Counted from the stretch's first letter, positions 44,220 through 53,682 are shown. The stretch is DNA of 64,000 nucleotides from Variovorax sp. J2L1-78 (GCF_030317205.1 NZ_JASZYB010000004.1:620001-684000), one strand, 5' to 3'. Translations and numbers: made by a program. The notes: generated from the letters alone by a model not told the origin.

Positions 44220-45940
44220 AGATCGTCGCCCGCGACATCCCGCCACGCAGCGTCTGGGCGCTCGAACAGGCCGGCGTGCACCCGCTGCTCGCGCGTCTGT
44301 ACGCCGCCCGCGGCGTGCTCGGGAAGGAAGAGCTCGACGACGGCCTGGCGCGCCTGCTGCCGCCCGACACGCTCAAGGGCACGCGCGAAGCGGCCGTGCT
44401 GCTGGCCGATGCCATCCGCGACGACAAGCGCCTGTGCATCGTGGCCGACTACGACTGCGACGGCGCCACGGCCTGTGCGGTGGCCGTGCGCGGGCTGAAG
44501 CTGCTGGGTGCCAAACATGTCGCCTACCTGGTGCCCGACCGCGTGGTCGACGGCTACGGCCTCACGCCACCGATCGCCGAGCGCGTGGCCGACGGCGGCG
44601 CCGACATGCTCATCACCGTCGACAACGGCATCGCCAGCGTCGACGGCGTGGCCGCCGCCAAGGCGCGCGGCCTGCAGGTGCTGGTGACCGACCACCACCT
44701 GCCCGGCCCGCAACTGCCCGACGCCGACGTGCTGGTGAACCCGAACCAGCCCGGCTGCGACTTCCAGAGCAAGAGCATCGCCGGTGTGGGCGTGATGTTC
44801 TATGTGCTGCTGGCACTGCGCTCCGAGTTGCGCGCGCGCGGCGTGTTCGACGCGGCCACGCAACCCAAGTTGGACGTGCTGCTGCCGCTGGTCGCCTTGG
44901 GCACCGTGGCCGACGTGGTCAAGCTCGACGCCAACAACCGCCGCCTCGTCGCCCAGGGCCTGCGCCGCATCCGCGCGGGCGCGCTGCCCGCCGGCATCGC
45001 CGCGCTGTTCAATGCGGCCGGCCGCAAGGCGCCGGTCGCCACCACCTTCGACTTCGGTTTCGCCCTCGGTCCACGCATCAATGCGGCCGGCCGCCTGGCC
45101 GACATGACGCTGGGCATCGAATGCCTGCTGACCGACGACGCCGGCCGCGCCGACGAACTGGCGCGCCTGCTCGACGGCATCAACCGCGAGCGGCGCGACA
45201 TCGAGGGCGGCATGCGCGACCAGGCGCTGCTGCTGGCCGAGTCGCTGTTCGATGTCGACAGCGCCGGCGGCGAATCGGTGCCCGCAGCCATCAGCGTGTT
45301 CGACGCCGCCTTCCACGAAGGCGTGGTCGGCATCGTCGCCTCGCGCCTGAAGGACCGCTTTCACCGCCCGACCTTCGTCTTCGCCGCCAGCGGCGCGCCC
45401 GGCAAGGAACAGGAGCTCAAGGGCTCGGGCCGCTCCATCCCCGGCTTCCATCTGCGCGACGCGCTCGACCTGGTCGCCAAGCGCCACCCCGGCGTGCTGC
45501 TGCGCTTCGGCGGCCATGCGATGGCGGCGGGCTGCACCGTGGCGCGCGACCAGATCGGCACCTTCGAGCGCGCGCTCGCGCAGGTAGCGACCGAATGGCT
45601 CGACGCCGCCTCGCTCACGCGGCGCATCGACACCGACGGCCCGATCGCTGCCGAGTACATGCGCGTCGACCTGGTCGACACGCTGCACCGCGAGGTGTGG
45701 GGCCAGGGCTTCGCGCCGCCGACCTTCAGCGAGGAGGTGGAGGTGATCTCGCAGCGGCTGGTCGGCGAGAAGCACCTGGCGCTGCGGCTCAAGCACCAGG
45801 GCAAGCCGGTCGACGGCATCTGGTTCGGCCACACCGAGCCGCTGCCGCCGAAGGTGGTGCTGGCCTTCCGGCTCGACGCCGACGAATGGCAGGGCGTGCG
45901 CCGCGTGCGCTTCCTGATCGAAGGCGCCGAAGGCGCGTAG
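44216..45940 (+). CDS. recJ: single-stranded-DNA 5'-3' exonuclease RecJ
   Basis: 574 residues from GTG 44216, overlapping the upstream stop by 4 bases. DHH phosphoesterase motifs: DYDCDGATA (about 78-86), TVDNG (about 139), VTDHHLPGP (about 158-166) and the DHHA1 glycine motif GGHAMAAG (about 430-437). It processes DNA ends in RecF-pathway recombination and mismatch repair. A much longer open frame upstream is the RpfE gene in another frame and is not part of it. Confidence 0.95.
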   Translation: MKIVARDIPPRSVWALEQAGVHPLLARLYAARGVLGKEELDDGLARLLPPDTLKGTREAAVLLADAIRDDKRLCIVADYDCDGATACAVAVRGLKLLGAKHVAYLVPDRVVDGYGLTPPIAERVADGGADMLITVDNGIASVDGVAAAKARGLQVLVTDHHLPGPQLPDADVLVNPNQPGCDFQSKSIAGVGVMFYVLLALRSELRARGVFDAATQPKLDVLLPLVALGTVADVVKLDANNRRLVAQGLRRIRAGALPAGIAALFNAAGRKAPVATTFDFGFALGPRINAAGRLADMTLGIECLLTDDAGRADELARLLDGINRERRDIEGGMRDQALLLAESLFDVDSAGGESVPAAISVFDAAFHEGVVGIVASRLKDRFHRPTFVFAASGAPGKEQELKGSGRSIPGFHLRDALDLVAKRHPGVLLRFGGHAMAAGCTVARDQIGTFERALAQVATEWLDAASLTRRIDTDGPIAAEYMRVDLVDTLHREVWGQGFAPPTFSEEVEVISQRLVGEKHLALRLKHQGKPVDGIWFGHTEPLPPKVVLAFRLDADEWQGVRRVRFLIEGAEGA

Positions 45941-45963
45941 ATGGCCGCCGAAGACCGCTGTGC

Positions 45964-46848
45964 TTACACGCCGTCGCCGCGCTTGGCCAGCACCGCCACC
46001 AGTTCAGGCATCAGAGCCTGCGGGTCGCTGCCCTGCACCGCGCCTTCGAGCGTCTGGCGCACGCCCTCGGCGATGCTGCGGGCCGAATGGCTGGCCTCGG
46101 CCATGGCCGTGTAGTAGCCCAGGTCCTTCAGCGCATTCGACATCGCGAAGCGCAAGCCGTTCGGGTCCTTGTTCATCAGGAAGGGCCGCAGCCGCTCCAG
46201 CGCGGTGCCACCGCCGCCACCCTTGACCAGCACGTCGATGAAGACTTCGGGGTCGACGCCAGCACGCTCGGCGCAGGCCGCGGCCTCGGCGATCAGCGCG
46301 ACCGAACCGAGCGACACGTAGTTGTGCAGCAGCTTCATCCGGTGGCCGGCACCGACCGGGCCGGCGTGCGTGATGTTCTCGGCGAAGCAGGCCAGGAGCG
46401 GCCGGCAGTCGCGGAACAGCTCGGCGTCGCCGCCCACCAGCAGGTTGAGGCGCCCTTCGGCGGCCTCCTTGGGCGTGCGCGTCATCGCGGCATCTATGAA
46501 GCGCCCACCGGCGTCGGCGACGATCTTGGCGAGACGCTCGGTCGAATCGGGCAGCGCGGTCGAGCAATCGATGATGATCGTGCCGGGTTGCATGCCCTTG
46601 AGCACACCGGTGTCGCCGAGCAGCACCGCCTCGACCTGCGGCGTGCCGGTGACGCACAGGATCACCACATCGACCGCGGCCGCCAGCTCGCTCGCGGTGG
46701 CGAAGGTCTTCACGCCCGCCGCCTTCAGCGTGTCGAGCGGCTGGTTGCCCGGGTGCTCGAGCACCGACAGCGGATGGCCGTGCTTGACGATGTTGCTCGC
46801 GATGCCGTGGCCCATGAGGCCGACGCCGACCAGTCCGATGTTTTCCAT
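45964..46848 (-). CDS. 3-hydroxyisobutyrate dehydrogenase-like NAD(P)-dependent reductase
   Basis: 294 residues. Rossmann loop GVGLMGHGIA (about 8-17), substrate motif DCSTALPDS (about 94-102), catalytic lysine region GAGHRMKLLHNY (about 166-177; K172). This beta-hydroxyacid dehydrogenase family includes tartronate semialdehyde reductase, HIBADH and beta-hydroxyacid reductases. It is the last gene of a three-gene minus-strand operon with an aldehyde dehydrogenase and a D-2-hydroxyacid dehydrogenase, suggesting catabolism of a hydroxy- or sugar acid. Convergent with recJ, 23 bases apart. Confidence 0.88.
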   Translation of the reverse strand: MENIGLVGVGLMGHGIASNIVKHGHPLSVLEHPGNQPLDTLKAAGVKTFATASELAAAVDVVILCVTGTPQVEAVLLGDTGVLKGMQPGTIIIDCSTALPDSTERLAKIVADAGGRFIDAAMTRTPKEAAEGRLNLLVGGDAELFRDCRPLLACFAENITHAGPVGAGHRMKLLHNYVSLGSVALIAEAAACAERAGVDPEVFIDVLVKGGGGGTALERLRPFLMNKDPNGLRFAMSNALKDLGYYTAMAEASHSARSIAEGVRQTLEGAVQGSDPQALMPELVAVLAKRGDGV

Positions 46849-46876
46849 TCGTTATCTCCTGCTAAAGCTAATGTGG

Positions 46877-48346
46877 CTACACCCGCATCGGACGGCCGAG
46901 GCCGCCGGCGCAGACATACTTGATCTCGAGGTAGTCGTCGATGCCGTACTTGGAGCCTTCGCGCCCGACACCCGATTCCTTGATACCGCCGAAGGGTGCG
47001 AGCTCGGTCGAGATCAGCCCTTCGTTGAGCCCGACGATACCAACCTCCAGCGCCTCCGCCACGCGCCAAGCGCGCGCGTAGTCCTGTGTGTAGAAATACG
47101 CCGCCAGGCCGAAGGGCGTGTCGTTGGCCATCGCGACCGCCTGCTCGTCGGTGTCGAAGCGGATCAGCGGCGCCACCGGGCCGAAGGTTTCTTCCTGCAT
47201 CAGCTTCGACCTGGGCGAGACGTCCGCCAGGATGGTCGGTGCGAAGAAGCGGCCGCCCAGCGCGTGCGTCTTGCCGCCGGTCACGATGTGCGCGCCCAGG
47301 CCCACGGCGTCTTCGATGTGCTCGCGCACCTTGGCCACGGCCGCGTCGTCGATCAGCGGGCCCAGGTTGACGCCCTTCTCCAGCCCGTTGCCGACCACCT
47401 GCGCCTCGACCGTCGCCTTGAGCTTCTCGGTGAAGCGGTCGTAGATGCCGGCCTGCACGAAGATGCGGTTGGCGCACACGCAGGTCTGGCCCGCGTTGCG
47501 GAACTTCGAGGCCATCACGCCGGCCACGGCGGCGTCGAGGTCGGCATCGTCGAACACGATGAAGGGCGCATTGCCGCCGAGCTCCATCGACACCTTCTTC
47601 ACGGTGCCCGCGCACTGTTCCATCAGCTTCTTGCCGACCTCGGTGGAGCCGGTGAACGAGAGCTTGCGCACGATCGGGCTGCCGGTGAGCTCGCCGCCGA
47701 CGGTCGATGCCGAACCGGTCACCACGTTGAGCACGCCGGCGGGAATGCCGGCCTCGGCCGCCAGTTGTGCCAGGGCCAGCGCCGAGTACGGCGTGGCCGA
47801 GGCCGGCTTGATGACGATGGTGCAGCCGGCCGCCAGCGCGGCGCCCGCCTTGCGCGTGATCATCGCGTTGGGGAAGTTCCACGGCGTGATCGCCGCGACC
47901 ACGCCGACCGGCTGCTTGAGCACGACGATGCGGCGGTCCATCGTCGCGGCCGGGATCACGTCGCCATAGACGCGCTTGGCCTCTTCGGCGAACCACTCGA
48001 TGAAGCTCGAGCCGTAGGCGATCTCGCCCTTGGCCTCGGCCAGCGGTTTGCCTTGCTCGAGCGTGAGCAGCATGCCCAGGTCGTCCTGGTGCGCCATGCA
48101 GAGGTCGTACCAGCGGCGCATGAGGTGCGAGCGCTCCTTGGCGCTGGTGTCGCGCCAGCCCGGCAGCGCCTTGTTCGCCGCGTCGATGGCGCTGCGCACG
48201 TCGCCCGCGGTGAGGCGCGGCACGGTGCCGAGGGTACTGTCGTCGGCGGGGTTGGTGACGGCGATGGTCGCGCCGTCGGACGCATCGACCCAGCGGCCGT
48301 CGATGTGGCATTGCTGGCGGAACAGATCGGGATGTTGGAGTTTCAT
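46877..48346 (-). CDS. gabD: NAD(P)-dependent succinate-semialdehyde dehydrogenase (GabD-type)
   Basis: 489 residues, matching GabD. N-terminal cofactor domain with TPWNFP (about 152-157), catalytic Glu in MELGGNAP (about 255) and the active-site pair in GQTCVCANR, two cysteines one residue apart as in the redox switch of E. coli GabD (C288 and C290). It oxidises succinate semialdehyde to succinate. In this operon its substrate might be another semialdehyde, since a HIBADH-like and a D-2-hydroxyacid dehydrogenase flank it. Confidence 0.88.
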   Translation of the reverse strand: MKLQHPDLFRQQCHIDGRWVDASDGATIAVTNPADDSTLGTVPRLTAGDVRSAIDAANKALPGWRDTSAKERSHLMRRWYDLCMAHQDDLGMLLTLEQGKPLAEAKGEIAYGSSFIEWFAEEAKRVYGDVIPAATMDRRIVVLKQPVGVVAAITPWNFPNAMITRKAGAALAAGCTIVIKPASATPYSALALAQLAAEAGIPAGVLNVVTGSASTVGGELTGSPIVRKLSFTGSTEVGKKLMEQCAGTVKKVSMELGGNAPFIVFDDADLDAAVAGVMASKFRNAGQTCVCANRIFVQAGIYDRFTEKLKATVEAQVVGNGLEKGVNLGPLIDDAAVAKVREHIEDAVGLGAHIVTGGKTHALGGRFFAPTILADVSPRSKLMQEETFGPVAPLIRFDTDEQAVAMANDTPFGLAAYFYTQDYARAWRVAEALEVGIVGLNEGLISTELAPFGGIKESGVGREGSKYGIDDYLEIKYVCAGGLGRPMRV

Positions 48347-48376
48347 GGCGAACGGTGGTTGGAAATCGGAAAGGAA

Positions 48377-49348
48377 TCAGGAAAGCAGGTTGTCGGGCGT
48401 CTCGCCGCGCGCGAGGGCCTCGACGCCGTGGATCAGCAGCCAGCCCATCGCATCGCGCGTCTCGTGCGTGGCGCTGCCGATGTGGGGCGAGAGGAAGACG
48501 TTGTCCAGCGTGCGATAGCCCGGGTTCACGTGCGGCTCGTTGGCGAACACGTCGAGCCCGGCGCCACGCACCTGGCCGCGCCTGAGCGCAGCCAGCAGCG
48601 CCTCGTCGTCGACCAGGTCGCCGCGCGAGATGTTCACCACGACGGCGCCTTCGGGCAGCATCGCCAGCCGCGCGGCATTGAAGGTACCGCGCAGCGACGG
48701 CGCACCTGGCGCCGCGATCATCAGGATGTCGCTCGCGGCGAGCAGGCCGTCGAGCGTGGCGTGGTAGGTCGCGCCCTCCTCCAGCGCCGCGTCGAGCCGC
48801 GACCGGTTGTGATAGTGGATGGCCAGGCCGAAGGCGCGGGCGCGCACGGCGATGGCACGCCCGATGCGGCCCATGCCGAAGATGCCGAGCCGGCGGCCGA
48901 CCAGGCCCATGCCCAGCAGCTGCGTCGGCGCCCAGCCGGCCCACGCACCGCTGCGCACCAGGCGATCCGCCTCGAAGCCGCGGCGGCAGGCGTTGAGCAG
49001 CAGCATCATCGCGACCTCGGCGCACGCGTCGCTCAGCACGTCGGGCGTGTGCAGCACCTGCACGCCGGCAGCGCGCGCGGCCGCCATGTCGATGTGGTCG
49101 TAGCCGACCGACAGGGTGGCGATCACGCGCAGCGTGGGCGCGAGCTGCGCGATGGTGGCGGCATCGATGGCTTCTGTGGCGCTGACGAACAGCAGCTCGC
49201 ACCCCTGGGCACGGCGCGCGATCTCGGCCGAAGACAGGATCGAGTCGTCGTCGTTCACCTGCAGCGCGAAGCGTTCCCGCAGCGCGGATTCGACGGCGGG
49301 CGTGAAGCGGCGGCACAGGAAGGCGCGGGGCCGTGGCGAAAGGGTCAT
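48377..49348 (-). CDS. D-2-hydroxyacid dehydrogenase family protein
   Basis: 323 residues of the D-isomer-specific dehydrogenase fold. NAD loop GLVGRRLGIFGMGRIGRAIA (about 140-160), catalytic Arg in NISRGDLVDD (about 231), catalytic Glu in FANEPHVNP (about 262) and catalytic His in PHIGSATHE (about 281). ATG 49348 is preferred over the GTG at 49378, which would add ten unsupported residues. First gene of the operon, divergent from GntR. Confidence 0.87.
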   Translation of the reverse strand: MTLSPRPRAFLCRRFTPAVESALRERFALQVNDDDSILSSAEIARRAQGCELLFVSATEAIDAATIAQLAPTLRVIATLSVGYDHIDMAAARAAGVQVLHTPDVLSDACAEVAMMLLLNACRRGFEADRLVRSGAWAGWAPTQLLGMGLVGRRLGIFGMGRIGRAIAVRARAFGLAIHYHNRSRLDAALEEGATYHATLDGLLAASDILMIAAPGAPSLRGTFNAARLAMLPEGAVVVNISRGDLVDDEALLAALRRGQVRGAGLDVFANEPHVNPGYRTLDNVFLSPHIGSATHETRDAMGWLLIHGVEALARGETPDNLLS

Positions 49349-49401
49349 GACGGAGGGATCAGGGTTTTCTCGCAGCACGAAAGCGCTGCGTTGTCTCTGG
49401 T

Positions 49402-49416
49402 CGTATTACAAATACG
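49402..49416. promoter_or_regulatory. palindrome CGTATT-ACA-AATACG in the GntR divergent region
   Basis: A perfect 6-bp dyad with a 3-base centre, in the 144-base gap between the D-2-hydroxyacid dehydrogenase gene and the GntR gene. Size and A+T content fit a GntR (FadR-type) operator. Confidence 0.55.
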
Positions 49417-49492
49417 TCATATCAATTTGTCAAGCGTGCAAGCGTCAGTGGTATTCTTCGATCCCTCCGAACCGCCCGCACCACCAACCGCC

Positions 49493-50302
49493 ATGGCCTT
49501 CTCCACCACCGACGAACCGAACGCCCGCATCGCCACGGAAGGCACGCTGGCCGATCGCGTGACGGGGCTCATCGCCGCCGACATCCGGGCCCGCGTCTAT
49601 CCGGTCAACACGCGCCTGCCGACGGAACAATCGATGACCGAGCAGTACGGCGTGAGCCGCACGGTGGTGCGCGAGGCCATCTCTCGGCTCAAGTCCGAAG
49701 GGCTGGTCGAGACGCGCCAGGGCAGCGGCACGGTGGTGCGCGACCCGAAGGTCTCGGACGCCTTCCGCCTCGGCCAGCCGCACGAGAACCCGGCCGAGGG
49801 GGTGCTGCGCATCCTCGAGCTGCGCCGGGGCATCGAGGCCGAGATGGCGGCGCTGGCGGCCGAGCGCCGCACCGGTGCCGAGATGACGCAGATCCAGCAG
49901 TCGCTGCGCGCCATCGCCCGCGCGGTGAAGGACGGCGGCGACGGCGTCGCCGAAGACCTGGCCTTCCACATCGCCATCTCGCGCGCCGCGCACAACCCGC
50001 ACTACACCGAACTGCTGGGCATGCTGACGCGGGCGCTGCACGATGCGATCCGCCTGACCCGCGCCAACGAGGCGCGCCGCGCCGACCTCGCCGCCCAGGT
50101 GCTGGCCGAGCACGAAGCGATCTGCGCCGCCATCAAGGCCCGCGACCCGGCCGCCGCGCGCACCGCCGCCTTCCTGCACATGCACAACACCGGCCAGCGC
50201 ATCGAACAGGCCGGCAAGGACTTCTGGACCGGTGACAGCCGCGCGGCGGCGCAACGCGTGGCGCGCGCCAAGCTGGGCGGCACGGCGACACCCAAGCGCT
50301 GA
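49493..50302 (+). CDS. GntR-family (FadR/FCD) transcriptional regulator
   Basis: 269 residues. Winged helix-turn-helix (about 17-82, with LPTEQSMTEQYGVSRTVVREAISRL) and a C-terminal FCD all-alpha domain (about 100-235). Such regulators respond to organic acids such as sugar acids. It sits between two oppositely oriented operons and probably controls both or one. A much longer open frame that includes this gene begins 3 kb upstream, but it is mostly antisense to other genes. Confidence 0.93.
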   Translation: MAFSTTDEPNARIATEGTLADRVTGLIAADIRARVYPVNTRLPTEQSMTEQYGVSRTVVREAISRLKSEGLVETRQGSGTVVRDPKVSDAFRLGQPHENPAEGVLRILELRRGIEAEMAALAAERRTGAEMTQIQQSLRAIARAVKDGGDGVAEDLAFHIAISRAAHNPHYTELLGMLTRALHDAIRLTRANEARRADLAAQVLAEHEAICAAIKARDPAAARTAAFLHMHNTGQRIEQAGKDFWTGDSRAAAQRVARAKLGGTATPKR

Positions 50303-50332
50303 CGCTCGGCAGAAACCCGGTCGCCATTTCGA

Positions 50333-50362
50333 AAGTTGTGTGATAGATTCATCACACAACTT
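50333..50362. promoter_or_regulatory. 12-bp inverted repeat upstream of the second dehydrogenase operon
   Basis: AAGTTGTGTGAT (50333-50344) and ATCACACAACTT (50351-50362) are a perfect inverted repeat with a 6-base spacer (AGATTC). It lies between GntR and the dehydrogenase gene at 50470. It is unlike the palindrome at 49402, so it may be a separate operator or an RNA stem in a leader. Confidence 0.6.
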
Positions 50363-50469
50363 CATCGGCGACGCACCGTTGAACGACTGAGACAAGCGAC
50401 GGCAGGCGACACCTGCCACCGTCGCACGGGCTCGCGTTCAGGGGGGCGACCGGCCACCGACCCAGCGCC

Positions 50470-51456
50470 ATGCGTCCTCCTCGTGTTCTGCTGACCGACC
50501 CCCTGCACCCCGATGCGCAGGCGCGCCTCGCCGAATGGGCTGCCGTGTCGCAACTGCCCGACGGGCTCACGCGTGCGCAAAGCGACGCGGCGCTGCGCGA
50601 CGCCATGGCGAGCACGGAGGGCCTGGTCGTGCGGCGCCTGCTGCCGCCCGACCTGTTCGACCGCCCGCACGCGCTGCGCGGCGTGATGCGCCAGGGCGTC
50701 GGGCTCGACTTCATCCCGGTGGACCGTGCCACGGCCAACGGCATCCCGGTCGGGAACACGCCGGCGGTCAATGCCAACGCGGTGGCCGAGTACGTGTTCG
50801 CCGCGCTGCTGGCGCACAGCCGCCAGCTGGCCGCCTTCGACATGAACGTGCGCACCGGCGACTGGGCGGCGCGCACGCAGGCCGGCGCCCGCACCTTCGA
50901 GCTGCGCGGCCGCACGCTGGGGCTGGTCGGCTTCGGCGCCATCGGCCAGCGCATCGGCAGCATCGCGCAGCGCGGCTTCGGCATGACGCTGGCCGTGTGC
51001 ACCGGCACGCCGTCGAAGGTGCCGGCGGGCATCGCGACGCTGTCGCTCAAGGCGTTGTTCGCCGCCAGCGACTTCCTCGTGATCGCCTGCCCGCTCACCG
51101 AGCGGACGCGCGGCATGGTGAATGCCGACGTGCTCGCGCAGGCGAAGCCGACGGCGGTGCTGGTCAACGTCGGCCGCGGCCCCGTGCTGCGCGAGGACGA
51201 CCTCGCGGCTGCCCTCGATGCGGGGCGCCTGGCAGGCGCGGTGCTCGACGTTTTCGAGACCCAGCCGCTGCCGGACGACAGCGCCCTGCGCCGCCACCCC
51301 GGCGTGCTGCTCACGCCGCACCTCGCCGGCCTCACGCAGGAGGCCGAGCGCGCCATGGGCGTGCTGGCCGTCGACACGCTGGCAGCACTGCTGCTGCGGG
51401 GCGAGCGGCCGCCCAACATCGTCAACCCCGAGGTCTTCGCCGCGCCGCGCGGCTGA
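50470..51456 (+). CDS. D-2-hydroxyacid dehydrogenase family protein (second)
   Basis: 328 residues. Cofactor loop GLVGFGAIGQRIGSIA (about 153-168), catalytic Arg in NVGRGPVLRED (about 234), Glu in DVFETQPLP (about 263) and His in TPHLAGLTQEAE (about 281). It is paralogous in fold to the one at 48377 but clearly a different subfamily. First gene of a plus-strand operon with an enolase-superfamily enzyme and a Bug receptor. Confidence 0.88.
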   Translation: MRPPRVLLTDPLHPDAQARLAEWAAVSQLPDGLTRAQSDAALRDAMASTEGLVVRRLLPPDLFDRPHALRGVMRQGVGLDFIPVDRATANGIPVGNTPAVNANAVAEYVFAALLAHSRQLAAFDMNVRTGDWAARTQAGARTFELRGRTLGLVGFGAIGQRIGSIAQRGFGMTLAVCTGTPSKVPAGIATLSLKALFAASDFLVIACPLTERTRGMVNADVLAQAKPTAVLVNVGRGPVLREDDLAAALDAGRLAGAVLDVFETQPLPDDSALRRHPGVLLTPHLAGLTQEAERAMGVLAVDTLAALLLRGERPPNIVNPEVFAAPRG

Positions 51457-51489
51457 CCGCTTTCTCTTTCAACGCACAGGAGACATCCC

Positions 51490-52638
51490 TTGAAGATCAC
51501 CCGCATCACCGCCGTGCCGCTGTCCTACCGCCTGCCCGAGGGCAAGACCGTGACCATGGGCATCGGCAGCACGCTCAAGCGCGACTGCATCATCATCCGC
51601 GTCGAGACCTCCGAAGGCATCACCGGCTATGGCGAGGCGCACCCCGGCCGCAGCCCGGGCGCCATCACGGCGCTGGTGCACAACACGCTGCAGCCGCTGC
51701 TGGTGGGCATGAACGCGACCGACGTGGTGGGCGCGTGGCAGCGCGTGCACCGCATGCAACTGTCGAGCCACGGCCTGGGCGCCGGCACCTGCCTGGCACT
51801 GTCGGGCATCGACATGGCGCTGTGGGACATCCGCGGCAAGGCCGCCAAGATGCCGCTGTACGAATTGCTGGGCGGGTCGCACCGCCGCATCCCGGCCTAC
51901 GCCGGCGGCATCGCGCTGGGCTACCAGCCGGCCGAGGCGATGGCCGAAGAGGCGCAGTCGTATGTCGAGCAGGGCTACAAGGCCGTGAAGCTGCGCATCG
52001 GCGACACGGTGAAGAACGACATCGCCCGCGTGCGCAAGGTGCGCGAGGTGCTGGGCGACGACATCGACATCCTGACCGATGCCAACACCGCCTACACGAT
52101 CGCCGACGTGCGCCGCGTGCTGCCGGCGCTGGCCGACATCCACGCCGGCTGGCTGGAAGAGCCCTTCGCCTGCAACGACTTCGCCTCGTACCGCGAGGCC
52201 GCGAAGATCACGCCGCTGGTGCCGATCGCGGCGGGCGAGAACCACTTCACCCGCTTCGAGTTCGGCCAGATGCTCGATGCGCGCGCGGTGCAGGTGTGGC
52301 AACCCGACCTGTCCAAAAGCGGCGGTATCACCGAAGGCGTGCGCATCGCGGCGATGGCCTCGGCCTTCCGCATCCCGGTGCATGCGCACAGCTCGGCCAC
52401 GGGCTTGAACCACGCGGCCACGCTGCACTTCCTGGCCGCCACCGAGAACGCCGGCTACTTCGAGGCCTGCGTGTCGAAGTTCAACCCCTTCCGCGACATG
52501 TTCGGCAGCACCTTCGAGATCGGCGCAGACGGCTGCGTCGAGCCGCCGAGAGGCCATGGCATCGGCATCGAGGTGGACGAATCGATCTTCGAGAAGTACC
52601 CGATGGTCGACGGACCCGGCTATGTCGTGAAGTTCTGA
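51490..52638 (+). CDS. mandelate racemase/muconate-lactonizing enzyme family protein
   Basis: 382 residues, enolase superfamily. Capping domain N-terminal (1-125). Barrel features: VKLRIG (about 166, Lys of the KxR type), metal ligands D in LTDANTAY (about 196), E in WLEEPF (about 222) and E in AAGENHF (about 247), D in QPDLSKSGG (about 274) and H in VHAHSSATG (about 299). Start is TTG 51490, preceded by AGGAG. Members dehydrate or racemise sugar acids or hydroxy acids; the exact substrate is unknown. Confidence 0.88.
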   Translation: MKITRITAVPLSYRLPEGKTVTMGIGSTLKRDCIIIRVETSEGITGYGEAHPGRSPGAITALVHNTLQPLLVGMNATDVVGAWQRVHRMQLSSHGLGAGTCLALSGIDMALWDIRGKAAKMPLYELLGGSHRRIPAYAGGIALGYQPAEAMAEEAQSYVEQGYKAVKLRIGDTVKNDIARVRKVREVLGDDIDILTDANTAYTIADVRRVLPALADIHAGWLEEPFACNDFASYREAAKITPLVPIAAGENHFTRFEFGQMLDARAVQVWQPDLSKSGGITEGVRIAAMASAFRIPVHAHSSATGLNHAATLHFLAATENAGYFEACVSKFNPFRDMFGSTFEIGADGCVEPPRGHGIGIEVDESIFEKYPMVDGPGYVVKF

Positions 52639-52680
52639 AGCCGCGCCTCGGGCGCCCCAACAACCAGAAGGAGACAAGAC

Positions 52681-53679
52681 ATGCAATCGACGAAAAGAAC
52701 CCTCATCCGCCTGCTGGCACCGCTGTGCCTGGGGCTCGCGTTCGGCACGTTAGGCAGCACGGCTGCGATGGCCGACGACTACCCGAGCAAGCCGGTGCGC
52801 ATCATCGTGCCGTACACGCCGGGCGGCTTCAACGACACGCTGGCGCGCACGGTCGGCGACCGGCTCGGCAAGCTCTGGAAGCAGTCGGTGGTGGTGGACA
52901 ACCGTCCCGGCGGCAACACCGTGCTGGGCAACAACCTCGCGGCCAAGGCGCCGGCCGACGGGTACACCATCCTGATCACACCCCTACCGTTCTCGGCGCT
53001 GCCGGCGCTGTACGGCAGCAAGCTGCCCTACAACGCGCTGACCGACTTCCAGCCGCTGGTGTGGGCCGGCTACACGCAGAACGCGCTGGTGATCCGCCCC
53101 GACCTGCCGGGCGTGACCAACCTGAAGGAACTCATCGACTACGCCAAGAAGAACCCGGGCAAGCTGAACTACGGCTCGACCGGCTCGGGCTCGTCGAACC
53201 ACCTGTCGATGGAACTCTTCATGAGCATGACCGGCACGAAGATGACGCACGTGCCCTACAAGGGCAGCGCGCCGGCGGTGATGGCGATGCTCGGCGGCGA
53301 GATCGACGTGCTGTTCGACAACGTGCCCAACCTGATGCAGCAGATCAAGGCGGGCAAGCTCAAGCCCATCGCCGTGACCGGCACCAGCCGCGCCGGCCTG
53401 CTGCCCGACACCCCGACCGTGCAGGAAGCCGGCGTACCGGGCTACGAGGTGGTGGTGTGGTTCGGCATGCAGATGCCGGCCGGCGTGCCCAGGCCGGTCG
53501 TTGACCGCGCCAACCAGGACATCGCCGCGATCCTCAAGGACCCGGAGGTCGTCAAGCAGTTCCGCGAGCAGGGCGTGGAAGTGGTGGCGAGCACGCCCGA
53601 GGCCTTCGGCCAGCTGCTGCAGAAGGAAGTGCCGAAGTGGACCAAAGTGGTCAACGACGCAGGCGTAAAGGTCGAATAG
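52681..53679 (+). CDS. Bug-family tripartite tricarboxylate transporter receptor
   Basis: 332 residues, signal peptide 1-30 (cleavage after MADD or AMA). Bug core: YPSKPVRIIVPYTPGGFNDTLAR (about 33-55) and VVVDNRPGGNTVLGNNLAAKAPADGYTIL (about 71-98). AAGGAGACAAGAC precedes ATG 52681. It is the third gene of an operon with a D-2-hydroxyacid dehydrogenase and an enolase-superfamily enzyme, so it probably captures their substrate. No TctAB pair lies in this operon. Confidence 0.9.
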   Translation: MQSTKRTLIRLLAPLCLGLAFGTLGSTAAMADDYPSKPVRIIVPYTPGGFNDTLARTVGDRLGKLWKQSVVVDNRPGGNTVLGNNLAAKAPADGYTILITPLPFSALPALYGSKLPYNALTDFQPLVWAGYTQNALVIRPDLPGVTNLKELIDYAKKNPGKLNYGSTGSGSSNHLSMELFMSMTGTKMTHVPYKGSAPAVMAMLGGEIDVLFDNVPNLMQQIKAGKLKPIAVTGTSRAGLLPDTPTVQEAGVPGYEVVVWFGMQMPAGVPRPVVDRANQDIAAILKDPEVVKQFREQGVEVVASTPEAFGQLLQKEVPKWTKVVNDAGVKVE

Positions 53680-53682
53680 GCT

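Noticed and set aside
46322..50302. A 1326-codon plus-strand open frame
   Set aside because: Only its last 270 codons are a gene (GntR). The rest is antisense to the HIBADH-like, GabD and dehydrogenase genes and has the composition of a shadow frame.
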